Source: Solirubrobacter taibaiensis
GTDB taxonomy: Bacteria; Actinomycetota; Thermoleophilia; Solirubrobacterales; Solirubrobacteraceae
Length of the DNA stretch: 59,568 bases
NCBI GenBank assembly: GCA_027587225.1
Contig: JAPDDQ010000046.1
Span: 1-59,568 of the forward strand
Direction: 5' to 3'
This document shows, one piece after another, positions 25,722-33,503 of this stretch. The notes beneath the pieces are model-generated. The model did no database searches. It saw only the letters and a program-made list of their open reading frames with translations, and had not been told where the DNA came from. A program made the translations under genes and the position numbers. How positions within the stretch are numbered: the first letter of the stretch is position 1; the number at the start of each line of letters is the position of its first letter.

Positions 25722-27070
25722 ACCGCGCCTCCGATGCCGCCACCGCGGCCCACGCCGCGCTTGCCGGCCCGGACCGGGCGGACCCGGGCGCTCGCCGTGG
25801 CCAGGCGGCGGCCGTCGGCGGACGTAGCCTCGACCGTGAGGCGGCGGCCCGTGCGGTTGCGCAGGCGCACGTTGAGCACGTTGCGGCCGCCCCGCAGCTG
25901 GGCGACGCGGCGGCCGTCGAGCTTCACGGTCACGCGGGCGACGTTCGTTGCGGCGCCGAGCACGGCGATCTGGGCCTGGGTCGTGCGGTTCTTGCTGGTC
26001 GCGCTCAGCACGCGCAGCCGTGGCGGCTGGCTGGCGTCGTAGCTCGTCGCCTCGCTGGCCGCGAGCACGGCGCCGAGCGCGTCGGCGTAGCCCGCGCTGA
26101 CCGGCACGTCCGCGCGGGCCGCGTGTTGGAGCAACAGCGCGCGCAGCTCGGCCGCGGGGAGGTTGGGCGCGACGGAGGCCATCAGCGCGGCGAGGCCCGC
26201 CACGTGCGGCGCGGCCATCGACGTGCCCGACTTGACCTCGTAGCCGCCCGTGCGCGAGGTCGAGATGACCTCCACACCGGGGGCGGCGACGGGCACGGTC
26301 AGCCGTCCGTAGTTGGAGAAGTCCGGCAGATTTCGACCTTCGTCGGGCTCGGTGGCGGCGACGCCGACCACGTTCGGGGCGGCGATCGCGACCGGGTAGA
26401 CCGGCTGCTGGTCGACGTTGATGCCGCTGTTGCCGGCCGAGCACACGAGCAGCACGTTCGCCGCCGCGGCGGCCTCCACGGCGGCGCGCATCCGCGGGTC
26501 GTCGGTGTTGCCTTCCAGGCTGAGATTGATGATCCGCGCGCCGTTCGCGGCGGCATAGCGGATGCCCTCCGCGACGCCGCCCGTGGTGCCGGCCCCCTGG
26601 TCGTCGAGGACTTTGACCGTCATCAGCTTCGCGCGGAACGCGACGCCGACCACGCCGCGGCCGTTCGCCGCCGCCATGATCGTGCCCGCCACGTGCGTGC
26701 CGTGCCCGAGGCCGTCGTGCAGGTCCTGCTCAGCACCCTGGGTCGTGAGGTCCACGCCATGGACGTCGTCGACGTAGCCGTTCGAGTCGTCGTCGACGCC
26801 GTTGCCCGGCACCTCGGCGAAGTTCGTCCACACGTTCGGCGCGAGGTCCGGGTGGTCCAGACGCGTGCCGGAGTCCACGACCGCGACGGTCACGCCCGCG
26901 CCGGTGGACAGCGCCCATGCCCCCGGGAGGTCGAAGACGGTGCCGGGCGCAACGGCCCATTGCTCGCCCTGAAGGGCGTCGGTCGGTGCGGCTGCGGCAG
27001 GGGCCGCGAACACGCACGCGCACACTCCTATAACGGCCAGAAATCGGGTCCGACGGGGGATTGGAGCCAC
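25709..27070 (-). CDS. Secreted subtilisin-like (S8) protease
   Basis: A 453-aa protein from GTG 27070. The ribosome site AGGAG directly abuts this codon, which is unusual. The signal peptide is 1-28. The catalytic triad is complete: D66 in VAVVDSG, H123 in GHGTHVAG, S284 in SGTSMAAPHVAG; the oxyanion Asn is N214. A C-terminal beta-sandwich (about 345-435) follows, then a glycine-rich end GRGGGIGGAVWVG. There is no recognisable long propeptide. It is first gene of the run with the PstS-like protein, methyltransferase and DUF3159 protein, and divergent from the OpuAC-type gene across 63 bp. Confidence 0.93.
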   Translation of the reverse strand: MAPIPRRTRFLAVIGVCACVFAAPAAAAPTDALQGEQWAVAPGTVFDLPGAWALSTGAGVTVAVVDSGTRLDHPDLAPNVWTNFAEVPGNGVDDDSNGYVDDVHGVDLTTQGAEQDLHDGLGHGTHVAGTIMAAANGRGVVGVAFRAKLMTVKVLDDQGAGTTGGVAEGIRYAAANGARIINLSLEGNTDDPRMRAAVEAAAAANVLLVCSAGNSGINVDQQPVYPVAIAAPNVVGVAATEPDEGRNLPDFSNYGRLTVPVAAPGVEVISTSRTGGYEVKSGTSMAAPHVAGLAALMASVAPNLPAAELRALLLQHAARADVPVSAGYADALGAVLAASEATSYDASQPPRLRVLSATSKNRTTQAQIAVLGAATNVARVTVKLDGRRVAQLRGGRNVLNVRLRNRTGRRLTVEATSADGRRLATASARVRPVRAGKRGVGRGGGIGGAVWVG

Positions 27071-27133
27071 CTCCTGCTCAATTCGACCCTACCGTTTTGG
27101 ATGTTCACCGCGTCAACCGAATAGGGTTAAATC

Positions 27134-28042
27134 ATGCGGTGGCTGGTCGGGCTCGTAGCGGTAACGATGTGGCTCTCGAGCGCGCCTGCGCAGGCGCAGC
27201 AGGTACGCCTCTCAGCCCCTTCGGATTGCCTGATCAACACGGGGTGTGGGCTCGGCCTGCGGTCCGTATACGGACTCGATGTGAGCCCAGCGTTCGTCCC
27301 GCTGACAGTCGCCGATGCCGGCATCTCGGCGCTCGACGACGGTGTTGCCGAAGTGGCGGTCGCGTTCTCCTCGAACCCGCAGGTCTCGCGCCCCGACATC
27401 GTCACCCTTCGCGACGATCGCGCGATGATCTACCCGGACCGTGTGGTTCCGGTCGCGCGTCGCAAGTTCCTGCGCGGATACGGCAAGGCTGCGGCGGACA
27501 TCCGGCGCCGCCTGAACGTCGCCTCCTCTGCGCTTACGACGCTGGCGCTGCGCGGCCTCAACCAGGCCGTGATCGACGGCCGCCTGCCGGAGGCCATCGG
27601 TGGCGAGTTCATCGACGCCAACGGGTTGGGCGGCGTCTCATCCCGGCGCCCGGGCAAGCGGATCGTCGTCGGCTATATGGCCTTCGCCGAGAACGAGACG
27701 CTGGCGCACCTGTACGCCGAGGCGTTGCGCGCAGGCGGCTTCCGCGTGATCGTGCGGCCGATCGGTGGGCTCCGGCCCGAGGCCGTCGCCAAGCTCCGAA
27801 GCCGCAAGATCGACCTCTATCCCGCCTACGACGGCTCATTGCTGCGCTACCTCGTCGGTACGTCCCCGGCGCGGCTGAAGGCCGGGCTGAAGCGGACGCT
27901 CGCCCGCATCGGCGCCGAGCCGCTGCGGCTCTCTCGCGCCCAGAACCGCAACGTCTTCGTGACCAAGACCGACACCGCGAGCCGGCTCGGCCTCGCGCGC
28001 ATCTCCGACCTCGCGCGCTACTGGCAGACTGCCGGTCAGTGA
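27134..28042 (+). CDS. Circularly permuted OpuAC/ProX-type substrate-binding protein
   Basis: A 302-aa protein from ATG 27134 with signal peptide 1-22 (QAQQ cleavage region). Residues about 25-165 match the second half of the glycine betaine/choline-binding OpuAC domain (APSDCLINTGCGLGLRSVYGL, VAEVAVAFSSNPQV, DIVTLRDDRAMIYPDRVVPV, ASSALTTLALRGLNQAV). Residues about 173-302 match the first half (KRIVVGYMAFAENETLAHLY, IDLYPAYDGSLLRYLVG, NVFVTKTDTASRLGL, ISDLARYW). The end of the protein would join its mature start to rebuild the normal domain order. It is a periplasmic or cell-surface binding protein for a quaternary amine or similar osmolyte; no transporter genes are adjacent. It has a 4-bp overlap with the YjbR-family gene. 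Confidence 0.8.
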   Translation: MRWLVGLVAVTMWLSSAPAQAQQVRLSAPSDCLINTGCGLGLRSVYGLDVSPAFVPLTVADAGISALDDGVAEVAVAFSSNPQVSRPDIVTLRDDRAMIYPDRVVPVARRKFLRGYGKAAADIRRRLNVASSALTTLALRGLNQAVIDGRLPEAIGGEFIDANGLGGVSSRRPGKRIVVGYMAFAENETLAHLYAEALRAGGFRVIVRPIGGLRPEAVAKLRSRKIDLYPAYDGSLLRYLVGTSPARLKAGLKRTLARIGAEPLRLSRAQNRNVFVTKTDTASRLGLARISDLARYWQTAGQ

Positions 28043-28407
28043 GCTCTGAGCTCGACCGCGTCCGCTCGCTCTGCATGGCCCTGCCCGAGGTGACGGAGCG
28101 GCTCAGCCACGGCTCGCCGACCTGGTTCGTGCGCGGGAAGAAGACCTTCGTGATGTACCTCGACGATCACCACGGCGACGGGCGGTTGGCGCTCTGGTGC
28201 GCGGCGCCCGCGGGGATGCAGGAGGCGCTCGTGGCCGGCGAGCCCGAGCACTACTTCCGGCCGCCGTACGTCGGGCACCGGGGCTGGATCGGCGTGCACC
28301 TCAATTGCGGGCTCGACTGGAACGAGATCGCGGGCGCGATCGAGGATGCGTACGCCCAGATCGCGCCTAAGTCGCTTGTTGAGCGCGCTGCTCGAAGAAC
28401 TCCGTGA
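28039..28407 (+). CDS. MmcQ/YjbR family (DUF419) protein
   Basis: A 122-aa protein whose GTG overlaps the previous stop by 4 bp. LDRVRSLCMALPEVTERLSHGSPTW, then KKTFVMYLDDH, the EHYFRPPYVGHRGWIGVHL strand and IEDAYAQIAPKSL are characteristic of the YjbR fold, a double-wing domain of small cytoplasmic proteins sometimes linked to DNA or protein binding. Molecular function is unknown. The 3' end overlaps the convergent phosphatase by 41 bp. Confidence 0.88.
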   Translation: MSSELDRVRSLCMALPEVTERLSHGSPTWFVRGKKTFVMYLDDHHGDGRLALWCAAPAGMQEALVAGEPEHYFRPPYVGHRGWIGVHLNCGLDWNEIAGAIEDAYAQIAPKSLVERAARRTP

Positions 28408-29086
28408 TCTCGAGCGCCGGGACGGGCGCGACGAGCGCCGCGTCGATCGACATCGCGTCGGGCCAGACGCCCTTCATCCGGCGGCCCGCGGCCTGCGAGT
28501 CATACGGCGTGGAGCGCAGCTCCGGGACGCCGTCGCTGACCCACAGCCAGCGCGCGGCGCCGTCGCCCTCGTAGGGGAGCCCCACGCTGCCGGCGTTGAG
28601 GTAGCGCGTGCCGCCGACGGTGCGGTCGTGCTGCTGGTGCGTGTGGCCGGCGACGACGAGCGGCCCGGCGCCCGCGAGCGCTTCGGCGTAGCGCTCGTCC
28701 GGACTGAGTCGGGTGAGGATCACCGCGTCGTCGCGCGGGGTGGCGTGGCAGTACAGGACGCCGTCGACCTCGGTCGTGAGCGGAAGTGCGCCGAGCGGCG
28801 TCGCCCGGGCCGCGCCGATCTCCTGCGCGCTGAGGCGCGCGGTCACCGCGGCGACATCGTCCGGCGCCGGATCCGGCCCCTCGAGTGCCGCGGCGACTTC
28901 GCGCTCCCCGTTCCCGCGCACCCATCGCGTCGGGAGCTCGGCGAGCCGGTCGAGCGTGGCCGACGCGAACGGGCCCGGGACGGCGTCGCCGCCGACGAGC
29001 ACGAGGTCCGGTGCCGGGGCCGCCGCCAGCACGGCCTCGAGTGCGTCGATATTGCCGTGGATGTCGTACAGCGCGAGGACGTTCAC
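28367..29086 (-). CDS. Calcineurin-like metallophosphoesterase
   Basis: A 239-aa protein from GTG 29086 (MNVLALYDIHGN), chosen because the metal-binding strand starts immediately; TTG 29104 is the alternative. Motifs are YDIHGN (D and H ligands), VGGDAVPGP, VRGNGERE (a GNGE variant of GNHE) and VVAGHTHQQHDRTV, in the order of MPE/YfcE-type phosphodiesterases. A dinuclear metal site acting on a phosphodiester or protein phosphate is expected; the substrate is unknown. An operator-like palindrome lies just upstream at 29101-29116. Confidence 0.87.
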   Translation of the reverse strand: MNVLALYDIHGNIDALEAVLAAAPAPDLVLVGGDAVPGPFASATLDRLAELPTRWVRGNGEREVAAALEGPDPAPDDVAAVTARLSAQEIGAARATPLGALPLTTEVDGVLYCHATPRDDAVILTRLSPDERYAEALAGAGPLVVAGHTHQQHDRTVGGTRYLNAGSVGLPYEGDGAARWLWVSDGVPELRSTPYDSQAAGRRMKGVWPDAMSIDAALVAPVPALEITEFFEQRAQQAT

Positions 29087-29100
29087 GGCGAAAACATACC

Positions 29101-29116
29101 GCAACCGAACGGTTGC
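29101..29116. promoter_or_regulatory. Operator-like palindrome GCAACCG AA CGGTTGC
   Basis: Perfect 7-bp arms flank a 2-bp centre. It sits between the divergent phosphoesterase (start 29086) and PP2C phosphatase (start 29177) genes. The size and symmetry suggest a dimeric repressor site; no regulator gene is adjacent. Confidence 0.5.
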
Positions 29117-29176
29117 ATGTCAGAACCAGTCCTATTGGTCGCTGACAACTGGGTCGCGCGGGGTTACGATGCCGCC

Positions 29177-29956
29177 ATGCCGGCCTTGGCGCTCGAATGC
29201 GCCGCCCGCAACGACATCGGGCGACGGGCGAACAACGAAGACGCGATTTACACCAGCTCCCGCCTGGCCGCGGTGGCGGATGGCGTCGGCGGTGCCGCGG
29301 CCGGCGAGGTCGCCAGTCAGCGGATCGTGAACACGCTCGCGCACTTCGACACGAGCCGGCTGGAGATCCCGCTCGACGCCGCCCTGGAGAACGCCATCGT
29401 CTTCGCCAACGAGTCGATCGGCTTCATGGCCAGCGCGCGCCCGCAGATGGAGGGCATGAGCACCACCCTGACCGCGGTCGCGCTCTCCAACGACGGCACC
29501 TACGTCGTGGCCAACATCGGCGACTCCCGCACCTACCTCCTGCGCGCCGGCGAGCTCACGCAGCTGAGTCGGGACGACAGCCTGGTCCAGGACCTGATCG
29601 ACGCCGGCCACCTCACGCCCGAGCAGGCGCGGCGCCACCCCGCCCGCAACGTCGTCATGCACGCCCTGGACGGCGACCCCGAACGGCGGCCCTCCACGCA
29701 GCTGCTGCCCGCGTTGTTCGGGGACCGGTTGTTGTTGTGCTCGGACGGGTTGTCGGACGTCGTCGACTTCGACGCGCTCCGCGAGATGCTCCTGCGCTAC
29801 GCGGACCGCGGCGAGTGCGCGGATCGGTTGATCGCGTTGGCGTTGGAGAGCGGAGCGAGGGACAACATCTCCGCGGTCGTGTGTGACGTCGTCGTTCGGG
29901 ATGACCCGGCGACGGGGTGGCAGGTTCCGTTGGTTGCGCGGGACGTCAACGGCTAG
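29177..29956 (+). CDS. PP2C-type Ser/Thr protein phosphatase
   Basis: A 259-aa cytoplasmic protein from ATG 29177. The family motifs are all present: RRANNEDAIYT, AVADGVGGAAAGEVAS (metal-binding Asp-Gly), GMSTTLTAVAL, VANIGDSRTYLLR, LLLCSDGLSDVVD and SGARDNISAVV. It hydrolyses phosphoserine/threonine with two Mn or Mg ions. No transmembrane segment is seen, unlike PstP. It could reverse phosphorylation by the kinase at 8425, but the genes are 19 kb apart, so that is inference. Confidence 0.94.
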   Translation: MPALALECAARNDIGRRANNEDAIYTSSRLAAVADGVGGAAAGEVASQRIVNTLAHFDTSRLEIPLDAALENAIVFANESIGFMASARPQMEGMSTTLTAVALSNDGTYVVANIGDSRTYLLRAGELTQLSRDDSLVQDLIDAGHLTPEQARRHPARNVVMHALDGDPERRPSTQLLPALFGDRLLLCSDGLSDVVDFDALREMLLRYADRGECADRLIALALESGARDNISAVVCDVVVRDDPATGWQVPLVARDVNG

Positions 29957-30308
29957 GCGCGGCGTTCACGTTTCTGGAGGCGCCGGGTTTGGGCGTGGTC
30001 TGGAACGGCAGCACCGAGGGGGGAAGGGAGCGGCGTTTCCGCCCCGCGGCGCGAAGATCGCCTCCGGGCTCCGCGTGGCACGGCCGGAGTGGCGTCGCCG
30101 CTCTCCGTCAAGGTACGGGCACCGGAAATCGCGAGGAGCGGTTGTGGTCGCTTCGGGCGCCTCCACGTCCGCTCGATCAGGCTCGATCACGGCCGCGCTT
30201 CGGACAACGGGGGTGATGTACAAACGCGTCCTCCTGGGTGACGTTTGTACATAACCCCCTCCCGGCGCGTGTTCGTTTCCGCGAGATCCGCAGGAGTCCG
30301 GCCACTGT
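29957..30308. other. Gene-free stretch between convergent PP2C and malQ
   Basis: 352 bp without a supported gene. The only clear structure is the hairpin at 30210-30258; short open frames here are spurious and several arise from that palindrome. No promoter is expected because both neighbours converge. Confidence 0.6.
30210..30258. repeat. Long hairpin with ATGTACAAACG arms
   Basis: Perfect 11-bp arms (30216-30226 and 30242-30252) enclose a 15-nt loop. GGGG (30210-30213) and CCCC (30255-30258) extend the stem after a 2-nt bulge. It lies between two convergent genes, so it can end transcription both ways; it may also be a repeated element. Confidence 0.7.
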
Positions 30309-31529
30309 TCACGCGGTTCGCCCTGCCGCCGCCGTTGCAGCCCGCAGCCGCTCCGCCAGGTCCAACCCCGGGAGCGAATCCAGCTTCCAGCCCCAGCCTC
30401 CGGCGGTCCCTGGCTGATTCATGCGTCCCTCGTTGCCCAGTCCGAGCACGTCCTGCAGTTGGACCACGGCCAGCCGCGCCGGAGACGCGTGCGCCAGGCG
30501 GATCATCGCCCACTCTGGGTCGGGCTCGGAGATGCCGTACGAAGTCAGCGCCTCCTCGACCAGCGCCAGCGACGCGGCCGGCAACCCGTCGTACCAGCCG
30601 CGGATCGTGTCGTTGTCGTGGGTGCCCGTGTAGACGACCTGGTTTTCCACGTGGTAGGCGGGGACGTGCTGGGTGTGGCGCTCGGAGGGCGTGAAGCCGA
30701 ACTGCAGCACCGCCATGCCCGGGAGCCCCAATGACTTGCGCATCGCGGTGACGGGCGGCGTGATCACGCCGAGGTCCTCGGCGATCACCGGCAGGGAGCC
30801 CAGGGCGGCGCGTGCGGCGACCAACGGCGCCGCGCCCGGCCCGCGCTTCCACGAGCCCGCGGAGGCCACCGGCGAGTCCTCGGGCACGGCCCAGTAGGCC
30901 GTGAAGGCGCGGAAGTGGTCGATCCGCACCAGGTCGAAGAGCTCGAAGATCCGTCGGAGGCGGGCGATCCACCACGCGTAGCCCTGCCGCCGCGCCGCGG
31001 GCCAGTCGTACACCGGGTTGCCCCAGAGCTGCCCGTCGGCGGTGAAGGCGTCCGGTGGGACGCCGGCCACGAAGCCGGGCTTGAACAGCTCGGGGTGGGC
31101 GCGTTCGTCGGCGGAGTCGGGCGCGACGTAGATCGGGACGTCGCCGATCAGACGCACGCCGCGGTCGGCGGCATACCTGCGCAGCGCCGCCCATTCGCGG
31201 TCGAAGCGCACCTGGTCGTCGAGGGCTGCCTCACCCGCGAACGCGATCCAGTCCTCGATCCAATCGGCGGCCTTCTCCCGGAAGAGCCGGCGTTCGTTGT
31301 CGCCGACAGGCGCGTCAGGATCGGCCAGCAGCGTGGGAGAAGCGGCGAACGCGGAGTCCGATTTGTACGGCGAGCCGTGCTTGTCGGGCGGTGAGAGCGG
31401 CAGCATCTGCCACCACGTCTGGCCGGCGGCGGCGAGCCAGTCGACCCACGCGTAGGCCTCCGGACCGAGGCGTCCGGACGGCAATGAGGTCGGGTGCAGG
31501 AGCACCCCGGATGTACGAGGAAGGTTCAT
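30309..31529 (-). CDS. malQ: 4-alpha-glucanotransferase (amylomaltase), compact form
   Basis: A 406-aa protein from ATG 31529 (MNLPRTSGVLLHPTSLPS). GH77 signatures are WWQMLPLSPPDKHGSPYKSDSAFA, IGDVPIYVAPDSAD, FDLVRIDHFRAF with nucleophile D204, VIAEDLG with acid/base E251 and YTGTHDNDTIRGW. It transfers alpha-1,4-glucan segments between maltodextrins. Bacterial amylomaltases are usually about 490-520 aa or longer; here the stretch between PTLLADPDAP and LIGDVPIYV is much shortened, yet catalytic residues are kept. It is divergent from glgE with only 32 bp between the start codons, so it is likely co-regulated with it. Confidence 0.92.
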   Translation of the reverse strand: MNLPRTSGVLLHPTSLPSGRLGPEAYAWVDWLAAAGQTWWQMLPLSPPDKHGSPYKSDSAFAASPTLLADPDAPVGDNERRLFREKAADWIEDWIAFAGEAALDDQVRFDREWAALRRYAADRGVRLIGDVPIYVAPDSADERAHPELFKPGFVAGVPPDAFTADGQLWGNPVYDWPAARRQGYAWWIARLRRIFELFDLVRIDHFRAFTAYWAVPEDSPVASAGSWKRGPGAAPLVAARAALGSLPVIAEDLGVITPPVTAMRKSLGLPGMAVLQFGFTPSERHTQHVPAYHVENQVVYTGTHDNDTIRGWYDGLPAASLALVEEALTSYGISEPDPEWAMIRLAHASPARLAVVQLQDVLGLGNEGRMNQPGTAGGWGWKLDSLPGLDLAERLRAATAAAGRTA

Positions 31530-31561
31530 GTGATCGACTTGTCGGATACTCCGCGACTGAG

Positions 31562-33502
31562 ATGCCCGCACCGAAGCGCAGTGAACGCCCGCGCCGGATC
31601 AGAATCGCAAAGCCGGCGCCGGTCCTAGACAACGGCCGGTACGCCGTCAAGCGCACCGTAGGCGATTCCGTCGCCGTTTCCGCCGACATATTCCGCGACG
31701 GCCACGAGAAGATGAAGGCTGTCGTCAAGTACAAGGCGCCAGGCGGACGGCGGTGGTTGGAGACGGAGATGCACGCCGTCGACGCCCACGTGTCCGGCGT
31801 GCGCTGGGCAGGCGAGTTCTCCGTCGAGACGCCCGGCACCTGGCAATGGACCGTCGAGGCGTGGACGGACCGCTGGGCCACGTGGCACGACGAGCTCCGC
31901 CGCAAAGTGGCCGCCGACCTCGACGAAGACCTCACGTCCGAGCTCTCTGAAGGCGTGATCTTCCTCAAGCGCGCCCTCGAGAAGGCCAAGGGCGACGCCA
32001 AGGGCTCGATCGAATGGGCGATCGGCGCGCTCGAATCGGACTCCGACATCCAGCACAAGTTCGATGTCGCGCTCGGCCCGGAGCTCTTCCAGGCCATGGA
32101 GGAGACCCAGGAGCGGGAGGGCGCGTGCGCCCTCGAGAAGCCGATCACGGTCGAGGTGGACCGCGTCCGCGCCCGCTTCTCCGCCTGGTACGAGCTGTTC
32201 CCGCGCTCGTGGGGCGGCATCAAGGCCGTCGAGGATCTGGTCCCGGAGGTCGCCGACCTCGGCTTCGACGTCCTGTACCTCCTGCCGTTCCACCCGATCG
32301 GCGTCAACAAGCGCAAGGGCCGCAACAACAGCCTCACCGCCGGCCCCGACGACCCCGGCAGCCCGTACGCCATCGGCGGCAAGGAGGGCGGCCACTTCGC
32401 CGTCCACCCCGAGCTGGGCACCGAGCAGGACGTCCGCGACCTCTGCGCCACCGCCCACAAGCACGGGATGGACGTCGCGCTGGACATCGCGCTCAACGCG
32501 TCCGCCGACCACCCGTGGCTCACCGAGCACCCCGAGTGGTTCCAGCAGCGCCCCGACGGCACGCTCAAGTACGCCGAGAACCCGCCCAAGCGCTACCAGG
32601 ACATCTACAACTTCAACTGGGACACCGACGAGTGGCAGTCCCTGTGGAACGCCTGGCGCGACGTGTTCCTGCACTGGGTGGACTGCGGCATCAAGTGCTA
32701 CCGGGTCGACAACCCGCACACCAAGCCGTTCGCGTTCTGGGAGTGGATCATCAAGGAGGTCCACAAGGTCGACCGCGACGTGGTCTTCCTCTCGGAGGCC
32801 TTCACCAGAAGAGCCGTCATGCGCGAACTGGCCAAGCTCGGCTTCACGCAGTCCTACACGTACTTCACGTGGAAGAACTCGCGCCACGAGATGGTCGAGT
32901 ACTTCAACGAGCTCGCCTGGAGCGAGGAGAAGGAGTACTTCCGGCCCAACTACTTCCCGGTCACGCCGGACATCCTCCACGCCTACCTGCAGCACGGCGG
33001 CCCGGCCGCGTTCGTCACGCGCCTGGTCCTCGCGGCCACGCTCAGCCCGAGCTACGGCATCTACTCCGGCTACGAGCACTTCGAGAACGTCCCGGTCAAG
33101 GAGGGCTCGGAGGAGTACCTGAACTCCGAGAAGTACGAGATCCGGGACCGCAAGCTCGACGGGCCGCTGCTGCCGATGATGCAGCGCCTGAACGCGATCC
33201 GGCACGAGAACGTCGCGCTGCAGTTCCAGAGCAACGTGGCCTGGCTGGACGCCCAGAACGACCAGATCTTCGCCTACGCCAAGCAGGAGCCCGGGAACAC
33301 GATCATCACGGTCACGAACCTGGACCCGCACAACCAGCAGGCGGGCCTGGTCACGATCCCCGCCGTGCTCGGCCTGGCACCGGTGTTCGTGGTCGAGGAC
33401 CAGTTCACCGGCAACCACTACGACTGGCGGATCGGGCAGAACTTCGTCGAGCTCAACCCGCACACCGTCGGCAAGCAGTTCCACGTATTGAAGGTGCTTT
33501 GA
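31562..33502 (+). CDS. glgE: Alpha-1,4-glucan:maltose-1-phosphate maltosyltransferase
   Basis: A 646-aa GH13_3 enzyme from ATG 31562 (MPAPKRSERPRRIRI). The N-terminal beta domain (about 10-115) and helical insert (about 115-190) precede the catalytic barrel. Nucleophile D383 lies in CYRVDNPHTKP and acid/base E412 in FLSEAFTRR; their 29-residue spacing equals that of characterised GlgE. It adds maltosyl units from maltose 1-phosphate to the non-reducing ends of alpha-glucan, releasing phosphate. It heads the operon glgE-treS-mak-glgB, with treS starting 1 bp after its stop. The start is 32 bp from the divergent malQ start, leaving little room for two separate promoters. Confidence 0.95.
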   Translation: MPAPKRSERPRRIRIAKPAPVLDNGRYAVKRTVGDSVAVSADIFRDGHEKMKAVVKYKAPGGRRWLETEMHAVDAHVSGVRWAGEFSVETPGTWQWTVEAWTDRWATWHDELRRKVAADLDEDLTSELSEGVIFLKRALEKAKGDAKGSIEWAIGALESDSDIQHKFDVALGPELFQAMEETQEREGACALEKPITVEVDRVRARFSAWYELFPRSWGGIKAVEDLVPEVADLGFDVLYLLPFHPIGVNKRKGRNNSLTAGPDDPGSPYAIGGKEGGHFAVHPELGTEQDVRDLCATAHKHGMDVALDIALNASADHPWLTEHPEWFQQRPDGTLKYAENPPKRYQDIYNFNWDTDEWQSLWNAWRDVFLHWVDCGIKCYRVDNPHTKPFAFWEWIIKEVHKVDRDVVFLSEAFTRRAVMRELAKLGFTQSYTYFTWKNSRHEMVEYFNELAWSEEKEYFRPNYFPVTPDILHAYLQHGGPAAFVTRLVLAATLSPSYGIYSGYEHFENVPVKEGSEEYLNSEKYEIRDRKLDGPLLPMMQRLNAIRHENVALQFQSNVAWLDAQNDQIFAYAKQEPGNTIITVTNLDPHNQQAGLVTIPAVLGLAPVFVVEDQFTGNHYDWRIGQNFVELNPHTVGKQFHVLKVL

Positions 33503-33503
33503 C

